Positions 39,901 to 49,418 are shown, numbered from the stretch's first letter. The stretch is DNA of 64,000 bases from Centroberyx gerrardi (GCF_048128805.1 NC_136019.1:18997881-19061880); one strand, 5' to 3'. Notes: generated by a model from the sequence alone, not told the origin. Numbers and translations: made by a program.

Positions 39901-41218
39901 AACATAACCGCGAAAAGTAAAAGTTGTTTCTGCTTCCAAGGCTAGAGAGGATTACTGGAGGAACTGCCCCGTCATTAGGACACAGTGGGCATATTTTTCA
40001 TTGATAAAATAGTTTGTGGACACATTGAGGCTGTAAAAAGATTTTCTATTCATAAAGTCGGCCTCATGTTCTTCGGGGCTGCGGTAATGGAATATGAATA
40101 GCCGACATTGAACCAAACACTGTTGGGAATCCAATTAAATAAAGTCAGTGCAATTAATATATGCAACAGTAACTTTAATCCATTAATAATATGGTCAATT
40201 AAGTCGCCTACCTGCTATATCTCCAAAATAATAAGTTATCATGGAAAACAACGTGATTCTACTGGTCTGTAAACATGTCGCCCTGCGAACAGCACTTCTT
40301 ACTGTCTGTTCATTCAAAAATAGCCTAACAGTTTTCAGTTTTTTATTGGGATTTTCATTTGTATATTTGTCCATATCGGGATCCTGTAGGAATGGTGACT
40401 CCCTGTTTCCAGAGAGCTGATTGGTCAGGAGGCGGGCCTTTCATACGTTTTGATCCGATACCCTGAACTTAACCTGCTCCGGAGCAGGTTAGCCGTGCAG
40501 CATAAGTTACCATGGTGATCTACCCCGGTTAAAAGTGAACCACCTTCGTGAGACTGAAAAGCCAGGGTTAAACCCAAAGCTAGCTCGCTAACCCCAAATC
40601 CTGCTTCGTAGTACAGGCCCCAGGTCCCCATTGACTTCAGTTGTGCTGGCAACCTCCCTGTGTGTTATATGGACTAACAAATTTCACCTGTGTTTCATTT
40701 GGCATGAGGGTGAGTAGATGATGACAGAATTTTCATTTTTGGGTGAACTATTCCTTTAAGGGTTCTTGATGATAGTAATTGACCAACTGTCTCTGTGGAT
40801 GAATTTCAGGTCCAGACTGGCAGGAAGTGTTGATTTCTGTCCTCCGCTATCTGCCCTTCCTCACCCTTCTTCTAACCTTCTTCTACCTGAACAGAAGAGG
40901 GATCAAACCTCAGCAACACAAACCAGGTACAATTCCATATTCACTCCATGTGTTACAATCACATCACTGAAAGCATAAACAACTGATAACTGTATGCATT
41001 AAGAGCATACATGGTACATTATGACTTTGATTGATCGGTGCATTCCTGTTTCAGCAGCTCCTACAAATGAACCCACTTCAGCCCAGAGAGGAGAAGAAGG
41101 TGAAGAGGAAGGAGGTGTGAGGGGAATAGAAGACGATGCAGTAGATGGATCATGCCTGGTGGAAGAGGCGCCCACGCAGGAAGTGCACAACAGCGAACAG
41201 GAAGGAGAGAGGAAGTGA
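36934..41218 (+). CDS. Receptor A: V-type Ig receptor with charged membrane helix, NKp30-like
   Basis: Four exons (36934-36973, 37286-37672, 40810-40926, 41055-41218) join into 235 residues, all junctions phase 1. Residues 1-13 plus the start of exon 2 form a signal peptide (MLLDAFILTLFWTG). The V domain has C52 (RISCLW), W67 (VHWLKE), a DAGKYVC motif with C109, and a J-like GAGT at 123-126. Sequons are N59 and N90. The helix VLISVLRYLPFLTLLLTFF carries Arg155, and the tail of about 60 residues is Glu-rich with no tyrosine. The layout and the stretch YVCMVTVEIP-GAGT resemble NKp30/NCR3, which pairs its membrane Arg with Asp of CD3-zeta or FcR-gamma. A cell-surface activating receptor of lymphoid cells is the inference; NITR-like or another V-type family is possible. 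The V domain has only the two canonical cysteines, unlike genes B-D. The exon 2 acceptor is TTAAG with a weak tract. Confidence 0.75.
37286..37672 (+). CDS. Receptor A, exon 2 (V domain)
   Basis: In frame from VRLGTSVSHGQASG to EEGPAQS, 128 codons. The acceptor used here (TTAAG) keeps frame with exon 1. The nearby GTGTCAG acceptor would not. The donor is GTACGA. Confidence 0.8.
38040..38683 (+). repeat. AAGTATAC-rich tract before membrane exon A
   Basis: The palindromic word AAGTATACTT and variants (AGTATAC, TATACTT) recur tens of times. Homologous tracts precede the membrane exons of B (48480-48948) and C (60965-61215). A short SINE-like piece (GCAACACTGCTAACTACTGA, 38330) is embedded and is also present in B at 48680. 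Confidence 0.85.
38871..39210. mobile_element. Solo LTR inside the foldback element
   Basis: 340 bases beginning TGTCACGG and ending CCGTGACA, flanked on both sides by CATTT (38866-38870 and 39211-39215). Terminal TG...CA with a perfect 5-base target duplication identifies a solo LTR. A TATTAAAC poly(A)-signal-like word lies about 80 bases before the end. No internal genes remain. Confidence 0.85.
39339..40620. mobile_element. Second nested DNA transposon (3-base target duplication)
   Basis: Inverted ends GGGCCTATACTACGAAGC and GCTTCGTAGTACAGGCCC are flanked by CAG (39336-39338 and 40621-40623). The foldback arm resumes on both sides (GGAACTCTAAAGAA before, TCCCCATTGACTTCAG after). A third repeat with the GATAAGATGAAAGTATTGAT core is nested near 39568. 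No transposase was recognised; a 3-base duplication fits PIF/Harbinger-like elements. Confidence 0.75.
40810..40926 (+). CDS. Receptor A, exon 3 (transmembrane)
   Basis: Encodes PDWQEVLISVLRYLPFLTLL and LTFFYLNRRGIKPQQHKP. One Arg sits about six residues into the helix. Acceptor TTTCAG, donor GTACAA, phase 1 on both sides. Confidence 0.8.
41055..41218 (+). CDS. Receptor A, exon 4 (acidic tail)
   Basis: Encodes APTNEPTSAQRGEEGEEEGG through HNSEQEGERK, stop TGA at 41216-41218. No tyrosine, so no ITAM or ITIM. The acceptor TTTCAGCAG is a NAGNAG pair that adds or drops one alanine. Confidence 0.8.
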
Positions 41219-41775
41219 GGAGGGAGAAGAAAACTGTGTCTGATGGTTACATTGTCTTGGTCTGAAATTTCATGCACTGTTCCATCAGCACAAGACAAGG
41301 AAGTCCCAAGGGTTGTCCTGCTGTTTTCAATCGCAAATGACTGTAGACACTCGAAAGCCTCTGTTGTCAGTGTATTTATATCAACGGTAATCTGGGCTTT
41401 GTGGAAGATATAAAAAGGGTGCTCAGTATTGGTTAGGTCTTGTTCCTCTGCACTCATCTTCCTGACAATTCATTAGGTTTGCATAATTTGTTCAAGCAAA
41501 ACTAGGATTTTGTGAAACATGAAACATATAGTAGGCTATATTGTAAGTTATTCTGTTTTCTTTAAAAAAATCCATTTCCTGTGCAGTCTTGTCAGAAACC
41601 ACATGTGATTTCCTGTTTATCAATAGCCACAACACCAAAACACCAACGACATTTGACATAAGAGAGGCATGAAGGAGTGAAGGGCAAAAATACAGACACA
41701 CACTGAATTATCAAAGTCATCCTTGGTTTGTCAGAATCATTTTGAAATAAAGTTAACTCTGGAAGGCCTTTCCTT
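41219..41775 (+). other. Receptor A 3' UTR with poly(A) signal
   Basis: AATAAA at 41746-41751 is followed by T/G-rich TTGTCTTTGTGTCTG. The region is conserved downstream of B, where AATAAA is at 50073-50078, and of C, where the word is AATAAT. Confidence 0.65.
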
Positions 41776-41829
41776 GTCTTTGTGTCTGTTTTTCATAAAG
41801 AGAGGATAAATGGAAATACTGGATACTGA

Positions 41830-41960
41830 ATACTGTATGCTAAAGTGTTAGCATGGTGCCTACTATTGCTAAAGTGTTAGCATGGAACCTACTATCACTC
41901 AACATACTGTATGCTAAAGTGTTAGCATGGTGCCTACTATTGTGTTAGCATGGAGGGCTG
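41830..41960 (+). repeat. Minisatellite CTAAAGTGTTAGCATGG, copy A
   Basis: Three to four copies of GCTAAAGTGTTAGCATGGTG, separated by CCTACTATTGC and CTCAACATACTGTATG. Homologous blocks follow the tail exons of B (50143-50300) and C (62547-62745). Confidence 0.8.
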
Positions 41961-42047
41961 GAACAGAGACAGTAGGGGAGAGCGGGGTAAGTTGAGTCAG
42001 TGGGTAAGTTGAGCCACCTCCTGTATCCTAGCAATGATAAACACTAT

Positions 42048-42650
42048 GGGGCTAATTCATAAAACTTACCGGCAGGTTTAGCGTGATGTTAGGGGAACAT
42101 ACCGTCACGGTAGGGTGTTTCCTCATTCATAAACATGAAATATTGGAATGTTATTTGCGTTACCGTTTTCCCCGTTCTTCCACCCCTTTTGATCATCTAC
42201 ATATTGGGAAAGCGATTCATAACAGCACAGCACGCCGCAAAAAATACCACCTGTTCTAGTCGGACGGTATATTGTAGAAATGAATGTTAACTAATGAAAA
42301 TGAATGTCAATTATTTAAAAATCAATAGATAAAGTCACATTGTGTCCTAGGGGATTAATTATCATTGGAAACGTGAAAATGTTTAATAAATATGACTCGT
42401 ACACTGGCTCTGATTGCAGTTGTAAACGCCAGTTTCCATTTGATTTGATTCAGTTTATCATGATAAAAAAGAGAAGATGACCATATGCACATCCCATAAA
42501 CCTTTTAGCAGCTGCTGGAGTGAAGTAGAGCTGAAGTATTTAAGAATGAGAACGCTGCACATTGCTGCCAATGCTCCCATATATTTATCTTACAACGTTT
42601 TGATAGATCTTCATCAGTTCACGATCACCACCAATCAATTTATAATTAGG
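42048..42650. mobile_element. Nested MITE, truncated at its right end
   Basis: Begins GGGGCTAATTCATAAAACTT. Its interior matches the element at 50391-51085 in reverse orientation, although the left flank is the same site. The right inverted end is missing; homology to the flank resumes at CATTAAGGAAGAGACTTCCA (42651). Confidence 0.65.
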
Positions 42651-43063
42651 CATTAAGGAAGAGACTTCCATTTCAACATGGTTGCGAATAAACCTGCCAC
42701 ATAGGATAAGTACATTTATGCTCATAAAACTGTTTTTTGCAACAAAAACAAAAGATTTTACATTCATTTTTTCATGGCTGTTGTCTCAATACCAATTTAG
42801 CTACATTCAAACATATATACAATAAATGTTGGTCTACTACCAAGGACTAAAACTACATGAATAAAATAGCAAAAGGTTAGCTGTGAACTTAGTGTGTAGA
42901 CTTTAAAATAAATAAAGAAAGAAAAGGTGGCTGTGGGATAAGTTGAGCCACGGGGTAAATTGAGTCAGTTGTTCAACTTACCACCTTGTTGATTTCTGAT
43001 ATTAACAACAGTATTTTAATGAATAACTGCAATTTATGTATTTATTTGTTTGAACAATATAGA

Positions 43064-43215
43064 GCAGTGTTTCTGAACCCAGTCCTCAAGGACACCCTGT
43101 CCTGCAACTTTTAGCTCCAAGTCTAGTCTTGCACACCTGATTTAATTAAGGTGTCATGAGAATGTGTGGCCTTTAACTAAATCAGGTGTGCAGGAGTAGA
43201 GTTGTATTTTGTATT
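43064..43215. repeat. Interspersed repeat with CAGTGTTTCTGAACCCAGTC
   Basis: This opening, with CACACCTGATTTAATTAAGG and a later inverse TAAATCAGGTGTG, is typical of a very common fish MITE of hAT type. The right end was not defined. Confidence 0.5.
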
Positions 43216-44676
43216 TCCCTGCAGCCTGGATAGATGGAATATTGAGTAGGTGTGGCTTCACAGCTAGCTGTGCAAGAATTAAGTAGACAGACAAGGTGGT
43301 AAACATTCCATCAAAGTCCCTATTATATTTTGTTTCCATGTTCCTAAGTCTAGTTTGTGTTGCCTATGTGTGATTTTAACATGTTTAATTCCAACAAGTA
43401 GCCACTTTAGCCTTTATTAGGGCTTTGTTCAATAAAAAAAAGTTAAGTCATGGAATATTGAGTTGTAGGGGAATATTGAAATGGATGTTTAATAGCCTAG
43501 AGTGTACACGAAGCCTATTTGTTGCTGTTGGATTGCGGTTTGTTAAGAAACACATTTGCATTTAATTTGCAGAAATGTCCTTTTTTTTTTATTTAGCTTT
43601 GAATCTTTTATTTTCAAGACTTTTCAATTAATGTTACTTGTAAGGTAATGTTACATCTAACTCAGGTTGGTTTGCAAACTTACATGCAAGAACATTTTAC
43701 TACTGCTCTAGTTTACTATTAATGTTACGAGAAAAATATTGAAAAAATAAGCCAAAAAATTGTTTTAATAAGGATGTTTTAAAGTGACTTCAATTTGTCA
43801 AATTGTCTTCAGTCTCATTTGACATAGAAATAGTTTATTTGTACTTTATCTAGACACCAACATGAATAATTCAGTGGCTCAATTTACCCCCTTGCTAGGA
43901 ACAACTTACCCCCACCCTGGAGCAAATTGAGCCAAGGAGCCACATTTCATTATTCTTTCATTTAGCTGCATTCTTCCAAGTTCATTTGAAAGTCAAGATC
44001 ATGAAATATCGGTGGAAGCATTTGTTTTAGCTCTGTCTCATTTTTCCTTGCTAAGGTAACGTTTTGATTAAAAACTGGCTCATCTTACCCCGCTCTCCCC
44101 TATTATATAGAGGAGACAGGGCACTCCCAGATGTTACCGTCAGCTCCCTATGGACTGCATGCATGACATGACTGTTTACTGTTGACACCATGGCAAGTGT
44201 ATGGGACTGCCTTAAACCAGACTTGTCTTGATTGTCATAATCTCACTGTTTTGTGAAGCAGTGGATGGCGCTGTATGGATGGTGTTGTATACAATTCATC
44301 AGTGTTTCTAAATATGAAATGTATGTATATCAGAACTTAAGACGACCCCCCATTCAAAGAGATAGTTTTGTCTTGTTTGTCAAAAAATTACTGCTCAGGG
44401 GGCTCAGGCGCCCGAGTGAACTGACTTCTCTTAAAGGGACTTTGGCTGGAGTCAACACAGGAACACGTGGATGGTTTTTGTGTCTACGCTCTCATCACTT
44501 ACGAGGTAAGTTGAGCAACGGGCCAATAAATAAGGGACTTTCATCAGTGATTGTGAAGCAGAACAGAAGCAAATATCTTTTCTAGGAGAAGAGCAGAGAG
44601 GGGAAAACAAACTTTTGAAACTCAACTATTAGAACCTCACTGCCTTCTACTCATCTGAACGGGATGGAACAAAGGC

Positions 44677-44686
44677 TGTGGTTTTT
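44677..44686 (+). promoter_or_regulatory. RUNX-like motif upstream of receptor B
   Basis: TGTGGTTTTT lies 128 bases before the start codon. It is conserved at 55528-55537 (gene C) and, as TGTGGTTTT, at 63159-63167 (gene D). TGTGGT is the RUNX core, which is common in lymphoid promoters. Conservation may only reflect recent duplication. Confidence 0.3.
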
Positions 44687-44813
44687 AACACTTCTTTTTC
44701 TACACACATTTCACATAAACCCGAAGACAAGATGATGCTTTTCATGTGTGTGTGAGGGAGGGACTTCGCTCTAAAGAGATGAGTGGCAGAAGGCAGTGTT
44801 GAATCAGTGTGGA

Positions 44814-44874
44814 ATGATGAAGCTTCTACTGAGCAGTCTGCTTCTCGTCTCTCTCTCTGCCCTCTCATCATGGA
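44814..44874 (+). CDS. Receptor B, exon 1 (signal peptide)
   Basis: Two start codons in a row (ATGATG) precede a Leu/Ser-rich core. It ends TCATGGA before GTGAGT, phase 1. Confidence 0.8.
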
Positions 44875-47800
44875 GTGAGTACAAACACATCTAGTTTGCA
44901 GCTTAGGCTTTCAAATGACTGTGTGAAAATGCGTGGAATCCAAAATCCGATTAAATCACTGTGATTGATTTTAAACATGTCATGTATGATGTCTGCCGTC
45001 CATACAACACAAAAACCCTCACAGCGATTTTGTTGAATCTTGTGAAAAACTTCATGTCATTGAACTGATGTACGTATGGTCTGGTAATGAACTAATGAAT
45101 CGTTTATCGTTCTGTCTCTTAGGTGTTTTATCTGAAAACAAATTTGTTGTGACCCAGTCTCCTGATGTCACCATCAAGGAGGGGGAGACTGTGCAGATAG
45201 ACTGCTGCTGGAATATGGACATAACAAAAGGGAGAGTTAACTGGCTGAAAAATCTAACAAACATTAATGAGACAATCTTTACGGCTGTAATCAACAATAA
45301 CGGCCAGCATCAGGGATCTCTGAAGAAGGAAGAATGTAACTGTTCAAATTTGACCTTTTCAAATATCATGAAAAATTATTCAGGTAGATACATCTGCAAG
45401 GTATTTGTGGAGATACCACAGCTAAACGAGGCCCAAGGAAACGGCACTGTCATCACAGTTACAGCCAGACACAACACAGCCAACCAACCAACCAATGGTA
45501 GGTGACAAAACACCAGTGACAACATATACAAAGTGTTGCTGTGAGGGTTAGACTTTATCCACTCGGTGTGGTTCAACTCTGATATGATGAATATGATGCA
45601 GTTTGATTGATTACATATGTCAATGGTGATTTCTTTTTAAATGTGGCATTGCCCTGGGTGTGTTAACAGTAAATCAAAAGAAAAGGCAACATGTTTTCAG
45701 AGATGGTTGAAATCAATGGCTCGGCTTGGAATACTTGAAGTTTACCAATTCACACAAAGAAGTAAAATAAAGGGCTGCCTGGTGGCTCAGTGGTCTGTCT
45801 TAGACGTCCTGGGTTCAAATCCCACCTGTCTTTCCTGTCTCTCTTTGCTTTGATCTGTCCAGTGAAGGCAAAAATGGCAAAATAAATAAATTTTAAAAAA
45901 TCATCTTTTTAAAAAAAAAATATATATATATCAGAGTGGTGATATCTGTTTGGTGATGCTCAGATAGACAACGTAAAAGCTGAAAACCTTTTTCATTTGA
46001 ATGATTTGACAACAAAAATTGATCGGTGACTAGTTCTTGTTAACAAAAAAAGATTGCCCACTAGGAACACAGACAAAAACAGCAACAAAAATTAAATGTT
46101 TACATGCTTAGTTGAAAAAGGAAATTATTTATAATGGCTGAGCTATCTATCATAGTTAAAGGCAGAATCCTCAATGCAAACCTAAAGCCTAAACAACTGG
46201 GTAGCCCCAGCGTCAAAAATGAAAAAAATAGGAATGGGTGTATACTGTGCTCCCTCTTTAATTGACTGACTGAGCTATTGACACAAATATCAACAGCATA
46301 CAGGCAAACGTGAGTTTTTAAATTGCATTTGCTGTATTTTGTGTGTTTTGTTGACATTAATAATATTTGAAAACAATATAGAAAACGGGCCAATGTGATA
46401 TACAATGGGTTAGAACGCTGTAAAAGCCTTGGTCTCCTTCTAAAAATCAAACTCTTAAAGAATATATGTGAAAATTTTCCCCAAATTATATGGCCTAGGC
46501 CCAGATTGTGCATTTAATTGGTTATTGAAACTGAAGTATTTGGGTCAATAGTCTTAACCTCTTATGTAAAATAAAGGGGTGCTATTTAAAGAAGCTCTCA
46601 AGCACCCAAGTTTCAGAACACTTTCTGAGTCTAGACTTATAGATGTGAAACACTTAAAACTGGGTGTAGCTCAAAAATTGATTTGCCACATTTTGTGTTT
46701 CAAAACCTAAATATAGTGTTTAAAGTGCTCCCAAACACTGATATTAGTGTTTCAACTCAAACACCAATCCCAGTGTTATAAAGGCTGCATAGCACAACCT
46801 GATAACTGCTGTCTGCTTACTCCACCTTCTAACAGTGTACTTACCCACTCCACTTCATGAGCTATGAGGCATCATCATCATCATCAATATTCTGTAAACC
46901 ATACACTGACTAAAGTGTATACCTCTTGTGGGAAGTGGACATTGTCTTATAAAAGTTCCCTGTCCAAAGAAACTTATAACACTTAGCGGGAAGCATAAGA
47001 AGCCGCCCAAATAAAATAAAATTAAACACACATACTATAATGCTGGTTCACCTTGGCTTAAAACTAAACTTATATTTCACTTAGAGGATTAACTTTTATA
47101 CTGGATGAAATCATAGTTTAGCAGTTAATTCTGTTGCACCAAACTTTAAACCTAGTTTAAAGTTTCAATTTTCAAGTTTCAAGCAGGGTTTCAATTTAAA
47201 CCTTCCTTTAAATCTCAGTTTAGCTCTTACTTTAAAGCTACACTAAGCGATTTTACGACCACTAGAGGATGACAGAAACCGCAACACATTTGTAAATAAA
47301 CACAGCAAAGCTGCTGGACCACAGAAGCCCCAAAAGACAAACCTAGCGGAGGACCGTGGATAAAGGCTGATAGCTAACATAAACGTACCTACGGAGAATT
47401 GTCACCGGTTACCAGTCTATATTTGCCATATTTTTCTCCCGCTGAAGGGTACATGTCCCACAATGACAAGTGAAGAGGTAGGTAGCAAGTTTACTAGTTT
47501 AACAAGTTTACACGCTCGCTTCATCAATTCCGCCAGTATGATAATTGTTTTCAGGAATGGGAGGAGGAGCACGTAAACAGCGAGGGAGACGAGCTAGTTT
47601 TAAAAAAATGAAAAGCTACTGAATGGACCGGGAGGAGCTTTCGATTCGGTCCGAGTTTGACAACAAGCTTTAGAAAAGAGGAGAAAACAACAACACAGCT
47701 GGCCCGCATGTGTGGATATTTGTTCATTACGTCTCAAAAAAATCTCTACGTAGCACACGTTAGTTTCAGGATTGGTTATAGGGTCTGAAATTGCTTATTG

Positions 47801-49418
47801 CAGGTTTAAGTGTCACTTTTGTTTTGACACCGGGAGACTCTGTGGATTGAGTTCAGTGCTGCTGGTCTGCTGTCTGTGCATCTCCACATGACAGACATGA
47901 CGTGATGTGACATTAGGCGCATTAGAGATCGATTTAGATCAATTTCTCTACATTGACCAACTTTTGATTTTGTGCTTCTGTATGGGAAGTGCTGTATCTC
48001 TTAGCCACAGACGCCCTCTAGAGGCCATCTGACGAAGCAACATCTCATTATCATCATCGTTACCTGACTGACTGACTGCCTGACCTGAATCTGCCTTGTG
48101 ATGCACTCGGCTGTGGCGTGGGAAAAATTAAGACTCTTATTCCAGTTAATGAGATTAAGGCCTTTGTGAGAGACATGGTATCCAAATCAATCAGACTCTG
48201 TTCTTGCTTTTTATAGGTTGTTTGCTCACTGCTCCTTGTCTTTGTGACTGCCTCTTCTGGGTCAGATGTGCTGTGTTTTAACTCACTGTTTTATTGTTTT
48301 TTATAATGTATCTTAATTGTTTTGTTTTGTTTTATTGTCTTTTAAAATGTTTAATTGCTTCTGTTACTACTCCTTATTTGCTGCTGTCTTGGCCAGGTCT
48401 CCCTCGCAAAAGAGATTCTGAATCCCAAGTGGATTTCCTGGTTAAATAAAGGTTAAATAAAAATTAAATTAAAATTAAAATTAAAAAATACAGTTAACTT
48501 GTAGAACACGACTACAGTATACTTGATGGGACTGAAATAGACCATTTAAGTTTATATCTTTATACTTTCGTTACATTAGTTGACTCACACAAATACTAAA
48601 AGTGTACTAAAATATATTTCAAATACTAAAAGTGTACTAAAATATATTACTAATACATATTTTCCCTCTGGCTGTGAGGCAACACTGCTAACTACTGAGC
48701 AACCATGCCACACTTTTTTGCATTGCAATTGCATACTAAAAGTATAAGTTGAAGTATATTATTCTCAGTACGGCCTTGCAAAAGTATAAAGTATTCAACA
48801 AGTCTACAAGTACAAGTATAACTTCAAGAATGCTATTCTCAAGTGTACCTTTTGCAAGTACAACAAAGAAAAATAAAAGTATACTTGCTCATTTTTTAGT
48901 TTAAAATAAGTATACTAAAAGTGAACTGAAGTAAACTTCTCTTTTAATGGTTCTTGGTGATAGTAATTGACCAACTGTCTCTGTGGATGAATTTCAGATC
49001 CAATTTCAGGTCCAGACTGGCAGGAAGTGTCGATTTCTGTCCTCCGCTATCTGCCCTTCCTCACCCTTCTTCTAACCTTCTTCTACCTCAACAGAAGAGG
49101 GATCAAACCTCAGCAACACAAACCAGGTACAATTCCATATTCACTCCATGTGTTACAGTCACATCACTGAAAGCATAAACAACTGATAACTGTATGCATT
49201 AAGAGCATACATGGTACATTATGACTTTGATTGATCGGTGCATTCCTGTTTCAGCAGCTCCTACAAATGAACCCACTTCAGCCCAGAGAGGAGAAGAAGG
49301 TGAAGAGGAAGGAGGTGTGAGGGGAATAGAAGACGATGCAGTAGATGGATCATGCCTGGTGGAAGAGGCGCCCACGCAGGAAGTGCACAACAGCGAACAG
49401 GAAGGAGAGAGGAAGTGA
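44814..49418 (+). CDS. Receptor B: V-type Ig receptor with charged membrane helix, NKp30-like
   Basis: Four exons (44814-44874, 45123-45497, 49010-49126, 49255-49418) join into 238 residues. The signal peptide is MMKLLLSSLLLVSLSALSSW. The V domain runs from about residue 26 to 134: canonical C48 and C112, W61 in VNWLK, SGRYIC, and J-like GNGT at 126-129. Three extra cysteines (C49, C92, C94) make five in the mature domain. Six sequons are present (N64, N69, N93, N96, N105, N127). The helix SISVLRYLPFLTLLLTFF has Arg158; the tail is acidic and lacks tyrosine. Signalling would need an adaptor with an acidic membrane residue, as for NKp30; this is inference. Neighbours A, C and D are paralogues in the same direction. 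A leftward duplicate of the membrane exon acceptor allows a form with four more residues. Confidence 0.78.
45123..45497 (+). CDS. Receptor B, exon 2 (V domain)
   Basis: Encodes VLSENKFVVTQSPDVTIKEG to RHNTANQPTN. Acceptor TCTCTTAG, donor GTAGGT. The end is a CCAA repeat coding for a short Asn/Gln/Pro/Thr stalk. Confidence 0.88.
45771..45905 (+). repeat. tRNA-derived SINE
   Basis: Box A-like TGGCTCAGTGG (45783-45793) and box B GGGTTCAAATCCC (45811-45823) are followed by a body and an A-rich AAATAAATAAATTTTAAAAA tail. This fits a SINE better than a functional tRNA gene, because no cloverleaf closes. Confidence 0.65.
45906..46840. other. Intron of receptor B, no gene seen
   Basis: A/T-rich. 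The minus-strand open frame at 46100-46513 has no recognisable domain. Near 46600-46790 AAACACTNATATTAGTGTTT-like words occur and recur at 56745-56810. Confidence 0.5.
46845..47020 (+). repeat. Module 1 of the receptor array, copy 2
   Basis: CTTACCCACTCCACTTCATG, a short ATC run, and AGAAGCCGCCCAAATAAAAT. Homologous to 32960-33240 and 56885-57075. Confidence 0.7.
47236..47805. mobile_element. TTAA-flanked MITE in the intron of receptor B
   Basis: TTAA at 47232-47235 and 47806-47809 bound an element with imperfect inverted ends AGCTACACTAAGCGATTT and AATTGCTTATTGCAGGT. The intron of C shows the flank GTTAAGTTTCACTTTTG at 60916 without it. Same end type as 20949-21288. Confidence 0.65.
48210..48480 (+). 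repeat. Non-LTR retroelement 3' tail
   Basis: CTTGGCCAGGTCTCCCTCGC, AAAAGAGATTCTGAATC, then CTGGTTAAATAAAGGTTAAA and further TTAAA repeats. This phrase is typical of fish LINE-type 3' ends. Confidence 0.55.
48480..48948 (+). repeat. AAGTATAC-rich tract before membrane exon B
   Basis: Shorter and more eroded than in A, with the same CAAGTGTACCTTTTGCAAGT phrase and the same end AAGTAAACTTCTCTTTTAA. Confidence 0.85.
48998..49126 (+). CDS. Receptor B, exon 3 (transmembrane), two possible acceptors
   Basis: AATTTCAG occurs twice, 12 bases apart. The downstream acceptor gives an exon of 49010-49126 like A and C. The upstream one adds DPIS in frame. The helix has Ser153 where A and C have Leu. Confidence 0.78.
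49255..49418 (+). CDS. Receptor B, exon 4 (acidic tail)
   Basis: Same 53 residues as A and C, with stop at 49416-49418 and the same NAGNAG acceptor. Confidence 0.82.

Larger units (their letters stand above)
38688..40755. mobile_element. TTAA-flanked foldback transposon with nested insertions
   Basis: Ends AGGAATAGTTCACCCAAAAA and its inverse (TTTTTGGGTGAACTATTCCT) lie inside TTAA at 38684-38687 and 40756-40759. The inverted arms continue about 150 bases (TCATCTACTCACCCTCATGC and its inverse; CACACAGGGAGGTTGCCAGC and its inverse). Copy B has the uninterrupted site, CTTCTCTTTTAATGGTTCTT, at 48933-48952. The ends resemble the common fish foldback family sometimes called Angel; a TTAA target is typical of piggyBac-type elements. 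No transposase was seen. Confidence 0.85.
41975..44100. mobile_element. 2.1-kb element with GGGGAGAGCGGGGTAAG inverted ends
   Basis: The left end GGGGAGAGCGGGGTAAGTTG and the right end (inverse of GGGGAGAGCGGGGTAAGATG) are flanked by TA (41973-41974 and 44101-44102). Sub-repeats of GGGTAAGTTGAGCC lie inside both arms (near 42005, 42938, 43880, 43920). A TA target fits Tc1/mariner-like elements; no transposase frame was seen, so it is non-autonomous. It contains a nested MITE from 42048 and a hAT-type fragment at 43064. Confidence 0.75.

Noticed and set aside
40999..41457. Minus-strand frame of 152 residues opposite the tail exon (also at 49199 and 61459)
   Set aside because: It is the antisense shadow of the conserved tail exon; its Ser/Pro/Leu-rich sequence mirrors the Glu-rich tail and it shows no domain.
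41830..41960. Regular repeats with spacers that look a little like a CRISPR array
   Set aside because: Unit and spacer are both repeated, units are degenerate, no cas genes exist, and the host is a vertebrate. It is a minisatellite.
45783..45823. tRNA gene from box A and box B words
   Set aside because: No full cloverleaf can be closed and an A-rich tail follows, so a SINE is the better reading.
46100..46513. Minus-strand frame of 137 residues
   Set aside because: No domain, no splice context, not preserved in the homologous intron of C.
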